In this document: positions 18,050 through 27,437 of the stretch, piece by piece
Numbering within the stretch: the first letter of the stretch is position 1
Layout of the letters: each line of letters opens with the position of its first letter
NCBI RefSeq assembly: GCF_921294215.1
Contig: NZ_CAKLDM010000002.1
Location: 1,054,001-1,118,000, forward strand
Length of the DNA stretch: 64,000 bases
Source: Vibrio marisflavi CECT 7928
GTDB lineage: Bacteria; Pseudomonadota; Gammaproteobacteria; Enterobacterales; Vibrionaceae
Direction of reading: 5' to 3'
Notes under the pieces: model-generated
Databases searched by the model: none
What the model saw: the letters and a program-made list of their open reading frames with translations, nothing else
What the model was told of the DNA's origin: nothing
Made by a program: the position numbers and the translations under genes

Positions 18050-19071
18050 TGTTTGTTCCCTACAAGTTCAGAAATTTTTAAAATGGATACAGGTGGGTAA
18101 TAGTTAAGTTGTTTCGCGGCCTCCATGTTCACGATATACGAATATTGGCTCAATGAATCAATCGGTATATTACTGACGCTTTTCTTATTGTCTAAAATCT
18201 GCTCGGCTTTATACGCAGCGAACTGTCCAGCATTATAGTATCGACTTACCACGCCAAATAAAGCATCGTATTTGCGAATTGGTGTTTCTGTTGCAGAAAA
18301 CGTTGGAATATTGGCACTTTGCAGCTTTTCAACTACCGCTTTACCATTGGCAATGATATAGGAGTCAGGTGGAAGGTAGGCGAGGTCAATATGATTCGCT
18401 TTCATTTTGGCCACAATATTATCCAAAGATCCTAGGTTTGGCTGACTTCCAATCAGACCAAGCGGGTAAAGAAACACATTTACATTGAAATCTGAAGCAA
18501 GTGAGAACATTTTCTTGGCGGTTAAAACGGAATTATGTTCAAGTGGGTTATATATAACTCCAATAGATTTAATTCCTTTCAGCTGGGTTATCGCTTTAAA
18601 CTGGACTGTAAGTGGGACAATATGACTTACACCAGTAAAGTCTCTAGTATATCCTTCGTTTCTTGTCACAATTTTCGAGCCAATTGGATCTGTAACTACA
18701 TTAAATACAACAGGTATGTGGTGACTTTGCTCAAACTCAGAAGGATTGTCGTAAGTACCCAAGGCTTCCCGTGTTACTGTCGTTCCAAAGGTGTAGATTA
18801 AATCCGGATGGTATTGATCAATATTCTGAATGTATTGTTTTAGCTTAGACTTATCTCTATTCGCATTTAGGATAATAAATTCTACGTTAACCCTTGGTGA
18901 GAGGTAATCCATAAACCCTTTTTCAGCATTGGTGACGCCTCGCCAAAGTAGCATTACAACATGCTTTTTCTCTGGTTGTGTGGGAACTATTTGCTGAGCA
19001 TTCAATAGGGTAGAGCTAAGTATTACAGTTAAGCTTAATAGTATCAGTAGGCACTTTTTCATTCTCATCAT
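18046..19071 (-). CDS. ABC_sub_bind-type periplasmic binding protein in T6SS operon
   Basis: A 341-residue protein with an N-terminal signal peptide (about 1-25, ending LLNAQ) and the two-lobed fold of the ABC transporter substrate-binding family related to TrpX (PF04392 type). DLIYTFGTTVTREAL and HIPVVFNVVTDPIGS mark the first lobe, and IGVIYNPLEHNSV the hinge region. No cognate permease or ATPase is nearby. It overlaps the sensor/MFS gene by four bases on one side and the second binding protein by four on the other. I infer a sensory receptor working with those two products. Confidence 0.82.
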   Translation of the reverse strand: MMRMKKCLLILLSLTVILSSTLLNAQQIVPTQPEKKHVVMLLWRGVTNAEKGFMDYLSPRVNVEFIILNANRDKSKLKQYIQNIDQYHPDLIYTFGTTVTREALGTYDNPSEFEQSHHIPVVFNVVTDPIGSKIVTRNEGYTRDFTGVSHIVPLTVQFKAITQLKGIKSIGVIYNPLEHNSVLTAKKMFSLASDFNVNVFLYPLGLIGSQPNLGSLDNIVAKMKANHIDLAYLPPDSYIIANGKAVVEKLQSANIPTFSATETPIRKYDALFGVVSRYYNAGQFAAYKAEQILDNKKSVSNIPIDSLSQYSYIVNMEAAKQLNYYPPVSILKISELVGNKQ

Positions 19072-21635
19072 GCCACCTCTAAACTGCGTTGTTTATCTTT
19101 CTTATAAAAAATAGAGTAGAAGGTCAACAAGATAAATGCACTAAATAATAAAGCGAACCCAAACAGGACAATAGTTGTGTTGTAGCCCAGTATACCGATG
19201 GCTAAACCTGCCAAAAGTGGCCCGGCGACATTACCTATTCTTTCTGTTAAACGAAATATCCCAATAACTTTTCCTTTATCAATCCCTTGATCGCATAAAA
19301 GCTCCATAACAAGGGGGATCTGCGGTGACACACTCACACCATGAGCGATACCAATCAAAATAACTATCAGCAGTATTCCAAAAGAGCCGGAGAAGAAAGC
19401 AAAGTTCAGCATAGCGAGGGCTGAAAGTAGTCCACCAAACACAATAAAGGCTATTTTGTTGCGAAACTTATCGATTAGCATGGCGCTTAGCGGTGAAATA
19501 ACGATGATGGCTAAACCATAACCCATCATAATTCTTCCAGATGCCGCACTACTTTCTCCTAAATATTTTAGATATACGGGGACTATGTAATATAAAAAAC
19601 CGGTCAGTACGATTTTCGCTGGGATAGCGCTAAAGAAGGTAATTAGCGCGAAATACTTGTTGCCCAATAACGATTTAAAATCTTGCAGCTTTACGGGCTT
19701 GCTGGAAGTGTTGATAGCACTTTTGTCAAAAAATAGTGCAACTAGCCCAGCGCTAATTAGAGCTAGTAAAGAAGCCATTAAAAAGGTCTCGGAGTAACCT
19801 AGTTTGTCAGCGACAATACCGCCTATCGCTGCACCACAAAGCGAGCCAGAGAAAAAGGCAGATAGGAATGTAGCCATTCCCTTAGTTCTATTTGCATTGT
19901 TGGTTGCATCGGTAACGTAGCCTTGTGCTGAGATAAATACGATACCATAGCCAACAGCGGTCAAAGCTCGAGTGAGTAATAAAAGCTCTAGCGTCGAAGT
20001 TAACGCGGTACAAAATAAGCCAAAACTCGTGATAAGCCCACCAGCGATTAGAGAAAATCGTCTGCCTACTTTATCAGACCAATAACCAGCAAAAGGTAGA
20101 GAGATAGCCCATACCAGCATAAACAAGGAGATGGGTAAACTAGTTACTAAGTGCTCTGGAATTAAGCTATTAGTGTTGTCTAGCGAGGCAACATAGTTTG
20201 GAAAAAATGCCAGTGAAGACGCCTCTGCAAATACCAATAGAAATAATGGTAGCCGAATAAACCGGCAATCACGACGATCAAGTTGCTGAGTAGGGTTGTT
20301 TGGGTTGAGAGCGACCACAGCATTGTTAATTTTGTCTAGCAAGCGTCCAATTTCATCTCTCGATGTGACTTTTACTAGGTAGTTAACTACATCTCGATTG
20401 ACAGCGAGTAAAGACTGTTTGAGTTGTTGCCATGGAGACAAAATCATAAAGTGACATAAAAATAGAATTATTTCCGCCACAACTAAACTGGATGCAACGA
20501 GTACAGTAACCATGTCTAAAAAACTATCTTTTAATAGTTGGGCGATTATCGTGTTATCAGTGACTAAATTGAGAGAAATATCTTTGTGGTTTCCGACAGT
20601 TACTTGGTGCCCAGAGTCCGACGAAGCTTCAGAGTCTTGAGATTGATACTGATATAGTGTTTTACCGTTTTTATGTAGTGAGATTGAAACTAAGTCGTTG
20701 TGACCATTTACATAGTGCTTAAATTCATTGTCTAGGCCATTGAGCTCATCTACGGGCACTCCGTGAGCTAGCAGACGGCTTATCATTGTAGATAGAGAAT
20801 CACCGATAAGATTTGATTTCTGCTGCAATTGCATTTGGTAAACATTTGAAAACGTAGATATTGATTGATAAGCAGATCCAAAGTTGGCGACGATAGTTAG
20901 AAATATTACAACGCCGATAATTAGTAGTGGGAATTGCTTAAATTTAAACAGTTGCCACTTACCTTCAATATTAGATACGCTTATTGCTTTATGAGCTTGA
21001 TTTAATTGGTTTAAACACTGTTCATCGCTAACTTCTTTTGAAAGTATGTTGTCCGCTTTTCTTACCTTGTTCAGCAGTCCATCTAGTAAAAATCTAAGTG
21101 AAATGAATCCGATAATGACGCATATCAAAATCCATCCAGCGGCATACAGTAATTGAATTTTAAGTAGGCCATCAATGACTTTATCGAGTCTAGATGTAGA
21201 GTAATACAGGCGAACTTGGCCTACATCTACGCCAAAGGTATTCTTTATTTTTACGGAAAGCAGGCGCTCCTTTTCGCCATTTGAGACATGAGTACCAGAA
21301 CCAAATAGCCGTTTGCCTTCGTTATCGACAACACTGAGTTCCGTTATGCCCTCAACCAATTTAGTTCGTCGTTGTAAAATTGATTGAATATTGCTAATTG
21401 AAGATAACGGTAGGCCCAGGCTAATGGCTTGTGATATATCGTTATGCGTTTCATCCAATACAGTTTTATATATTGAATCAGAGCTAGTCGTTAAACGCTT
21501 CTCAAAGTTTAAAAAATTTAACGTAGTGTTTAACCCAACTGAAAAGAGCAAAACAGACACAATTGCTAAAACGAGCTTAACTCTAAGCGATAAAGCAAAT
21601 CTAGGAGTAATGTTGTTTGATACAGTGTCTGCCAT
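19068..21635 (-). CDS. Double sensor domain fused to an MFS transporter, in T6SS operon
   Basis: An 855-residue membrane protein of unusual architecture. Helix 1 (about 19-38), a periplasmic region (39-160), helix 2 (161-184), a cytoplasmic segment, helix 3 (234-251), a second periplasmic region (252-373) and helix 4 (374-397) form two tandem sensor-like units. A HAMP-like stretch with SRDEIGRLLDKIN (425-437) follows, then a 12-helix MFS domain (about 460-845) with the signature GYWSDKVGRRFSL. No kinase, cyclase or methyl-accepting domain is present. It starts 17 bp after clpV and is coupled by a 4-nt overlap to the next binding-protein gene. The MFS part could export a signal or act as a signalling output; neither is shown. 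Confidence 0.82.
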   Translation of the reverse strand: MADTVSNNITPRFALSLRVKLVLAIVSVLLFSVGLNTTLNFLNFEKRLTTSSDSIYKTVLDETHNDISQAISLGLPLSSISNIQSILQRRTKLVEGITELSVVDNEGKRLFGSGTHVSNGEKERLLSVKIKNTFGVDVGQVRLYYSTSRLDKVIDGLLKIQLLYAAGWILICVIIGFISLRFLLDGLLNKVRKADNILSKEVSDEQCLNQLNQAHKAISVSNIEGKWQLFKFKQFPLLIIGVVIFLTIVANFGSAYQSISTFSNVYQMQLQQKSNLIGDSLSTMISRLLAHGVPVDELNGLDNEFKHYVNGHNDLVSISLHKNGKTLYQYQSQDSEASSDSGHQVTVGNHKDISLNLVTDNTIIAQLLKDSFLDMVTVLVASSLVVAEIILFLCHFMILSPWQQLKQSLLAVNRDVVNYLVKVTSRDEIGRLLDKINNAVVALNPNNPTQQLDRRDCRFIRLPLFLLVFAEASSLAFFPNYVASLDNTNSLIPEHLVTSLPISLFMLVWAISLPFAGYWSDKVGRRFSLIAGGLITSFGLFCTALTSTLELLLLTRALTAVGYGIVFISAQGYVTDATNNANRTKGMATFLSAFFSGSLCGAAIGGIVADKLGYSETFLMASLLALISAGLVALFFDKSAINTSSKPVKLQDFKSLLGNKYFALITFFSAIPAKIVLTGFLYYIVPVYLKYLGESSAASGRIMMGYGLAIIVISPLSAMLIDKFRNKIAFIVFGGLLSALAMLNFAFFSGSFGILLIVILIGIAHGVSVSPQIPLVMELLCDQGIDKGKVIGIFRLTERIGNVAGPLLAGLAIGILGYNTTIVLFGFALLFSAFILLTFYSIFYKKDKQRSLEVA

Positions 21636-21652
21636 GCTCTTTTGGGCCCTGA

Positions 21653-24262
21653 TTATTTTATGCTTAAGTCAAAGTCTTCATTGTTTGCCGCAGTGACAAC
21701 AACTTGGGTGATAGGCTCTTTTCTACTTAAACGGCCAATACACTCTTCCGCTAGCCTAGGCATGAGCGATCGATTAATGATTTGTTCAACAGCACGACCG
21801 CCAGTAGTAGGGTCAGTATTTTTACTTACTACGTAGTCGATGAATGATTCATCCCATGTGAAGCTAGCTTGATACTGCTCGGCGATCTTTTTCTTAATAC
21901 GGTTGAGAGCTATCTCGGTGATCCTGCTAAGCTCCTCATCATTAAGAGGGTAGTAAGGAACAATTGTTGTTCGGCCAAGGAAAGCTGGCTTGAAGTAGTG
22001 TTGTAGGTCAGGCCTAATTGCCTCAAGTAACTCATCATTATCAATTTTCTCTGATGACTCAGCGCACACATCGCATATCGCTTGGTCAGCTGCGTTAGAA
22101 GTCATGATAATAATGGTGTTCTTGAAGTCGATATTTCTGCCTTCACTATCCTTAATGCTGCCTTTGTCGAAAATCTGATAAAAGAGATCATGTACACCGG
22201 GGTGAGCTTTTTCCATTTCGTCGAGCAATAGTACGGAATATGGGTTGCGACGAATCGCTTCCGTTAGAACACCGCCTTCACCAAATCCGACGTATCCAGC
22301 AGGAGAGCCAAGCAGCATTGATATTTTGTGCTCTTCTTTAAATTCAGTCATGTTGATAACTGTTAAATCGTTGTTTCCACCATATAGCTGCTCCGCAAGT
22401 GCCATTGCTGTTTCGGTTTTACCCACACCACTTGGTCCACACATTAGGAACACACCAATAGGTTTTCGTGCATCAGTTAGGCCTGCACGAGAAATACGGA
22501 TCGCTTTGGCTAGCTCTTGTTTCGCTACATCTTGACCAATAACGCGTTTATTTAACTCATCTTCTAGGGTGAGAAGTCGTGCGATTTCATCGCTCATCAT
22601 GTTACCGACAGGAATGCCTGTCCAACTTGAAATAATTTGAGCGATAGTCGTGTCGTCAACCATCGCGTTGACTAGTGGCTCTTCGCCTTGCAGCTCATCG
22701 AGCTGATCTAGAAGTTTGTTGAGTTGATCTTGTTTCGTCTTATCGACATTTCCTTCAAGTTGTTGCTCTGTAATGTCTTGCTGAACGGCTTTGACTTGAT
22801 CAACGAGCTCAACTTCTTTGTCCCAACGCTCTTGCAGTTCAGATAGCTTGGTTGTGTTTGCTTCAAGTTCTTTAGTTATCTCTTTAATAAGTGCTGCACT
22901 GTTACCAAAAAGCGCTTCTTCTTTTTCTAACGCCGCTTTTTCGTTTTCTTGATAGCGTATTGTTTGTTCTAAACTTTCAATAATTTCTGGTTTTGCTCCT
23001 TGGGTAAGAGCAATACGAGCACTAGCAGTATCAAGCAAGCTGATCGCTTTATCTGGCAGTTGTCTACTTGGTAGGTAACGGATTGATAGATTAACTGCGG
23101 CTTCAATAGCCGACTCCGCAATAAACGCTCCGTGGTGATCTTGTAAAGAAGCTGCGATTCCTCTAAGCATTTGCATAGCATCTTCTGCGTTTGGCTCTTC
23201 ACATGTGACCAATTGGAAACGACGGGTAAGTGCGGGATCTTTTTCGAAGTATTTTTTGTACTCAGCCCATGTAGTTGCAGCAATTGTTTTAAATTCGCCA
23301 CGAGCAAGTGCTGGTTTTAGCAAGTTGGCAGCGTCATTTTGTCCTGCTGCACCGCCAGCTCCAATAAGCGTGTGCGCTTCATCAATAAATACAATGATTG
23401 GAACATCTGAGTTTTTGACTTCGTTGATGACATCTTTTAAACGGTTTTCAAATTCACCTTTGACGCTTGCGCCAGCCTGAAGCAGACCAAGGTCAAGCGA
23501 ATGAATTTGTACACCTTGTACCGCTCCCGGAACATCACCTGCTGCGATCCTTAGAGCCAGACCTTCAACGATGGCCGTTTTACCAACGCCAGGTTCACCG
23601 ACAATAATTGGGTTATTTTGTCTTTTTCTACATAAAATATCGATTGCTTTGCGCACTTCAGCATTACGTCCAGAAATAGGATCGATTTTGCCATCGATAG
23701 CTTGTTGCGTAAGATTGATGGTGTACTTGCTTAGAGCATCATTACCACTAGGAGTGGTGTCTGGGGAGCCACCAGAGCCACCACTGGTTGTTGCTCTGGC
23801 AATTGGTGTCTTGCTTATCAGGCCTTGTAGAGATTCAAGTGACACGTTTTCTAAGCTTTCTAACGTTAACGTATTAACACCTAGCACGTTTTGTTGGATT
23901 AGCGCTTGTATCAAGTGAAGGCTAACGATTTGGCCATGACCGTAGTTAACCGATGCAATCATCCACGCATCTTTGATAAGTTCTGTTAAAGCGTGGCTCA
24001 ATGTAGGCTGGCCTTCATTTCCTTTAACAAGTCGAGCGATTTTCGTTGTTAGTTCATTTACGACTGAGTCTTGTGAGACTTTTTGAGAGTCAAATAAGGC
24101 GACAAGCTTTTCGTCATTTTGAGAAATTAGTTGCAATAACCAATGTTCCACTTCAATCGCAGCAACGCCTTGATTCATTGCAGCTCCTGCAGAAGACTCC
24201 AAAGCTTGTTTTAGCTCTGGAGACAGTTTTCCCACCAGATTTGTTAAGGTTACTTGCGTCAT
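21653..24262 (-). CDS. tssH: T6SS sheath-recycling ATPase ClpV (TssH)
   Basis: An 869-residue Clp/Hsp100 ATPase. It disassembles contracted TssBC sheaths. An N-terminal Clp_N domain (1-160) is followed by AAA module 1 (Walker A GEPGVGKT at 222-229, Walker B VFIDEAHTLIG), a coiled middle domain and AAA module 2 (GPSGVGKTETA, Walker B VLLLDEMEKAH). A Ser/Gly/Pro-rich linker (about 158-172) follows the N-domain. The ClpV rather than ClpB identity rests on context and on the N-terminal domain. It is transcribed with tssG upstream and the sensor/MFS gene downstream. Confidence 0.94.
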   Translation of the reverse strand: MTQVTLTNLVGKLSPELKQALESSAGAAMNQGVAAIEVEHWLLQLISQNDEKLVALFDSQKVSQDSVVNELTTKIARLVKGNEGQPTLSHALTELIKDAWMIASVNYGHGQIVSLHLIQALIQQNVLGVNTLTLESLENVSLESLQGLISKTPIARATTSGGSGGSPDTTPSGNDALSKYTINLTQQAIDGKIDPISGRNAEVRKAIDILCRKRQNNPIIVGEPGVGKTAIVEGLALRIAAGDVPGAVQGVQIHSLDLGLLQAGASVKGEFENRLKDVINEVKNSDVPIIVFIDEAHTLIGAGGAAGQNDAANLLKPALARGEFKTIAATTWAEYKKYFEKDPALTRRFQLVTCEEPNAEDAMQMLRGIAASLQDHHGAFIAESAIEAAVNLSIRYLPSRQLPDKAISLLDTASARIALTQGAKPEIIESLEQTIRYQENEKAALEKEEALFGNSAALIKEITKELEANTTKLSELQERWDKEVELVDQVKAVQQDITEQQLEGNVDKTKQDQLNKLLDQLDELQGEEPLVNAMVDDTTIAQIISSWTGIPVGNMMSDEIARLLTLEDELNKRVIGQDVAKQELAKAIRISRAGLTDARKPIGVFLMCGPSGVGKTETAMALAEQLYGGNNDLTVINMTEFKEEHKISMLLGSPAGYVGFGEGGVLTEAIRRNPYSVLLLDEMEKAHPGVHDLFYQIFDKGSIKDSEGRNIDFKNTIIIMTSNAADQAICDVCAESSEKIDNDELLEAIRPDLQHYFKPAFLGRTTIVPYYPLNDEELSRITEIALNRIKKKIAEQYQASFTWDESFIDYVVSKNTDPTTGGRAVEQIINRSLMPRLAEECIGRLSRKEPITQVVVTAANNEDFDLSIK

Positions 24263-24309
24263 GTTAATGCTCCTTCTAGCTCGATAAGCTGTTTAGATTT
24301 TAGTATCTA

Positions 24310-25236
24310 TTATTTAAGCAATATTCTTACGGTTTCATTTGGGTTACGCTCAGGAGCAAGGCAATCGACTTCTCCCAATCTTGCAGCTTTCGATGCGTCT
24401 GCTGAAAGCACTGGCCGCTCTAAATAAGAGCGTTTAACTATTAAATATATCGAGATTGGTGTGTTATCTCGTAGATAGTGTTGGGTCAACTCCAGCATGG
24501 AAGGTGCAAGAGCACTATCCGCTTGAATTTCTTCAAATTCCCTTCTGGACCTGGGGGTTATAAATAATTGAAGGTGATGGTACTGAGCTAGGCAAGTATT
24601 GCCGATCAAGAAGCCTTGGCCGATTTTACTGTTGTATTGTTCCGATGTACCCAGGCGTGTTAACGAACTCAGTTGCAATTGGCGACGCTCGTGAGGTTTA
24701 CACTCGATCTTAGTCTCGTACGGAAAATAATCGTTTATAATTTGATTCAACACAGAAAGGCTTCGGCTTGGTTTACTAAGTAACAGGGCATACTGCAAAA
24801 AGTCATAACTAGTATCTAGGCTGGCGATATTGTCCAGTAAGCTAACAAGGTAAGGTGCTTGCTCTTGCTCTAACAGTAACCACCGCTTAATGTTTGCTCG
24901 ATAAGTTATCTCAAAATGACGTTGATTGAAGACGTCTAAAAAGTCTTTTAGAGCATGATCTTCACGGTGAAGAGCCCCTAGAAGCTCTTCGTATATATAA
25001 TTTGGAATCACCCCCTTTACGCCAGAAAGAGCGGTCATTGCCAACCTGAGTTTGGCAGTATTATTTTTTAGCGAAAAATACTGAATATCTTCAGGGTTGC
25101 CAGTAGGCATAGCTTCGGCTTTTAGCTTTAACTCAATATTGTTTGGGCTATGTTTTCTCAAACGATAAAGTAGCCTCATCGCTTGAGTGAAGTCATAGCG
25201 CTTAGGTTGTATTGCTAAGTCCTTAACGAAGCTCAT
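24310..25236 (-). CDS. tssG: T6SS baseplate protein TssG
   Basis: A 308-residue TssG (ImpH/VasB family), a baseplate wedge subunit that forms a TssE-TssF2-TssG complex. The N-terminal block YDFTQAMRLLYRLRK (about 14-28) and the later SSLTRLGTSEQYNSKIGQ stretch are characteristic. It follows tssF by 31 bp and precedes clpV by 47 bp. Length is at the short end of the family but no end appears truncated. Confidence 0.9.
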   Translation of the reverse strand: MSFVKDLAIQPKRYDFTQAMRLLYRLRKHSPNNIELKLKAEAMPTGNPEDIQYFSLKNNTAKLRLAMTALSGVKGVIPNYIYEELLGALHREDHALKDFLDVFNQRHFEITYRANIKRWLLLEQEQAPYLVSLLDNIASLDTSYDFLQYALLLSKPSRSLSVLNQIINDYFPYETKIECKPHERRQLQLSSLTRLGTSEQYNSKIGQGFLIGNTCLAQYHHLQLFITPRSRREFEEIQADSALAPSMLELTQHYLRDNTPISIYLIVKRSYLERPVLSADASKAARLGEVDCLAPERNPNETVRILLK

Positions 25237-25267
25237 ATTATGCTATCCGTACTTTATATCTTTTTTA

Positions 25268-27019
25268 TTACAGGCACTGCTGACTGCCATGAATTTTAGG
25301 GTACTCTCTTGCAATTCCATCGCGACCATAAATTCGAATTCTTAGCTGAACGTATCGATCAAAACTACAAAACTGTTGGAAAAACCTGTTTAACACGTCG
25401 CTAAACGCAAGGTAAGGGCCCGATGTGTCGAGAGTGATTTCAATTTCTGTCCCTGGAGAAAAAACGTTTTGGCCGAGAATGCGAATGGCTGCAACTTGTG
25501 ACTTGAATTCTATTGAGCGAATCAGTTGAATTTCAGAAGCTGGGACTTGCTCTCGACTGCATAAGCTCAGCATTTGTTTGAGGGTATCTGCCGGGTTATT
25601 TGCTTGCAGTAATGAAGAAAAGTTACAATTCATCAGCCCGATAAACTGCCAATGCACATTTTGATCTCTTTCTCTATCAATAGGTGCCGATGGAGGATAG
25701 ATAGTCGAGAAGTCGCCTGGTAGATCAATGTTTTCTTGACACTCTAAAACGTCATCAATGCCACAAGCTTGTTTGCCATTTGTACATAATAGGCGTGTGC
25801 CGTAAAGTTTATTGAATTCTGCGCCCGTTTGGTTATTTAGAGAAATCGAAAGTCTGAAATCCCCGTTAAAATCACGACTGGATTGCCATGAGTCACAGGT
25901 CTTGTCAGTGTGGTATTTTTCTTTAAATACTGGAGTGAGTGTTTTTTCACCTGTTGGGGTGATTTCATAGACTTCTTGTATCTCAACAATCTCAACGTGA
26001 TTTTCACTGTGAGAGTCTGCATTGACGGGAATAGTCAGTTGTCTTTGGTCGTAGCTAACTGGTTCTCCAGTGTGTTTGAATAAGTTAATCGCAGGAATAA
26101 CGTTTAACTTGAAAACGTTCTTGTTGAAAAGGCGCATAAACTCAGATGGCAGTCCGGACATAAACAAATTGATGACTATTTCACTGGCATCTAATCTCTG
26201 TGTATATTCATGAAAGCCTTTAAGCCGGAAAAATTGCCTCTTCTCTTTAAAGAAGAAAAATTCACTCACTAACTGGTAGCCAGAAAATTGGTTGCCGTGC
26301 TCTGGCAAGAACTTGAAGCTCATATCACTGATACGATTTTTAAGGCGCTGACTGTCGATGGTGATATGTTCGTTATATTCTTTGTCTGATATTGAAATAC
26401 ATGTGGTATTGCTTAGTAGAAGCTCAACTAAAGAGTCTGCATTATTTTCAAAGCCTTGGACAAAAATGTCTAAATCATCGAGGTCTAGGTGTCTAAAAAA
26501 TAACTCGGGATCGCCCGTCGACAAAGAAATTTGTATGACTGCAGAACTTTGTTCGGCCTCCTTTGGTCGATTAAAGTTGAACGGGGCGCTTAGCGCCGAA
26601 ACGTCGGTGATAAAATATGGAGCAATTTTGAGTTCGTCTACAGTACTAAAAGTACATTCGAAGTCGTTCACACTTCCAACGAACTGAGAACCGGATGGAA
26701 GAGTTGCCGTTTCAATTGGCTCATCTTCAGTGTTTAACTGTAAATAGGCGACGCTTGGAACAGTTTGAATGTAGGAAGGGTAGAGAACACCAAGCAACCC
26801 TTCGATCACTTCTGGAAGCTGATCCGACAGTTGTTTTACTACTGTCGCATTGAGGAGGGCTACACCGTCTAATAAGCGAGCAATGTTTGGGTCGTCAATT
26901 TTCCCTTGGTGAATATTTAAATTTTCTGCATGAGTAGGGTGGTCGTTGCCAAATTGGCCGAGCGAGCGTCGAACAAAAGCTAATTCTTGTTCGTAATATC
27001 TTAATAAGGGATCAGTCAT
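25268..27019 (-). CDS. tssF: T6SS baseplate protein TssF
   Basis: A 583-residue TssF (ImpG/VasA family), the main baseplate wedge component. The N-terminus LLRYYEQELAFVRRSLGQF and the segment LDGVALLNATVVKQLSDQLP (about 49-68) are diagnostic, as is PSYIQTVPSVAYLQL. It overlaps the end of tssE by eight bases, consistent with coupled translation of the baseplate genes. Confidence 0.93.
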   Translation of the reverse strand: MTDPLLRYYEQELAFVRRSLGQFGNDHPTHAENLNIHQGKIDDPNIARLLDGVALLNATVVKQLSDQLPEVIEGLLGVLYPSYIQTVPSVAYLQLNTEDEPIETATLPSGSQFVGSVNDFECTFSTVDELKIAPYFITDVSALSAPFNFNRPKEAEQSSAVIQISLSTGDPELFFRHLDLDDLDIFVQGFENNADSLVELLLSNTTCISISDKEYNEHITIDSQRLKNRISDMSFKFLPEHGNQFSGYQLVSEFFFFKEKRQFFRLKGFHEYTQRLDASEIVINLFMSGLPSEFMRLFNKNVFKLNVIPAINLFKHTGEPVSYDQRQLTIPVNADSHSENHVEIVEIQEVYEITPTGEKTLTPVFKEKYHTDKTCDSWQSSRDFNGDFRLSISLNNQTGAEFNKLYGTRLLCTNGKQACGIDDVLECQENIDLPGDFSTIYPPSAPIDRERDQNVHWQFIGLMNCNFSSLLQANNPADTLKQMLSLCSREQVPASEIQLIRSIEFKSQVAAIRILGQNVFSPGTEIEITLDTSGPYLAFSDVLNRFFQQFCSFDRYVQLRIRIYGRDGIAREYPKIHGSQQCL

Positions 27020-27437
27020 AGCTGTCTTCCTCTATAGTCGTCGCCAAATTGTTGAGAGCTATTTTTGACTCGAAGACAAGTTCATTTTCGCCAAACTCAG
27101 TAATGACTGTTGCTAATATATTAAATGCAATCGCATTTTCCCCCGGTTTTCTATCTGTGAGTTCAACAGTGACATTATTTAACCGGGGCTCAAATGTAGA
27201 TACTAGGTTTGAGATTCGTACCGCGAGTTGCGTTGGTTCTAGGCTTGAACTGAGAATCTGAGAGTCTTCTATGCCAAAGCGATAGTTGGAACGGCTAATT
27301 TCGATAAGCCGATTATCAAATTCGATAAGGGACGCTTCGCTTTCAAATAACTTGGTCAAGTTGTATCTAATATCGTCAATTATTCTAGAGTCCTGGCTAG
27401 ACTTGGCTTCTGATAGAAATGTGTTGTAAAAGCTCAT
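27012..27437 (-). CDS. tssE: T6SS baseplate protein TssE (gp25-like)
   Basis: A 141-residue gp25-like lysozyme-fold protein that nucleates sheath assembly at the baseplate. The middle holds the family region LIEISRSNYRFGIED, and the C-terminal half has the FNILATVITEFGENELVFES strand region. The EPR-type core seen in many TssE proteins is not obvious. It starts one base after the TssC-like gene ends and overlaps tssF by eight bases. Confidence 0.85.
   Translation of the reverse strand: MSFYNTFLSEAKSSQDSRIIDDIRYNLTKLFESEASLIEFDNRLIEISRSNYRFGIEDSQILSSSLEPTQLAVRISNLVSTFEPRLNNVTVELTDRKPGENAIAFNILATVITEFGENELVFESKIALNNLATTIEEDSYD

Noticed and set aside
23205..23918. Long plus-strand frames opposite clpV
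   Set aside because: They mirror the codon pattern of the well-supported clpV gene, have no ribosome-binding sites and resemble no family.
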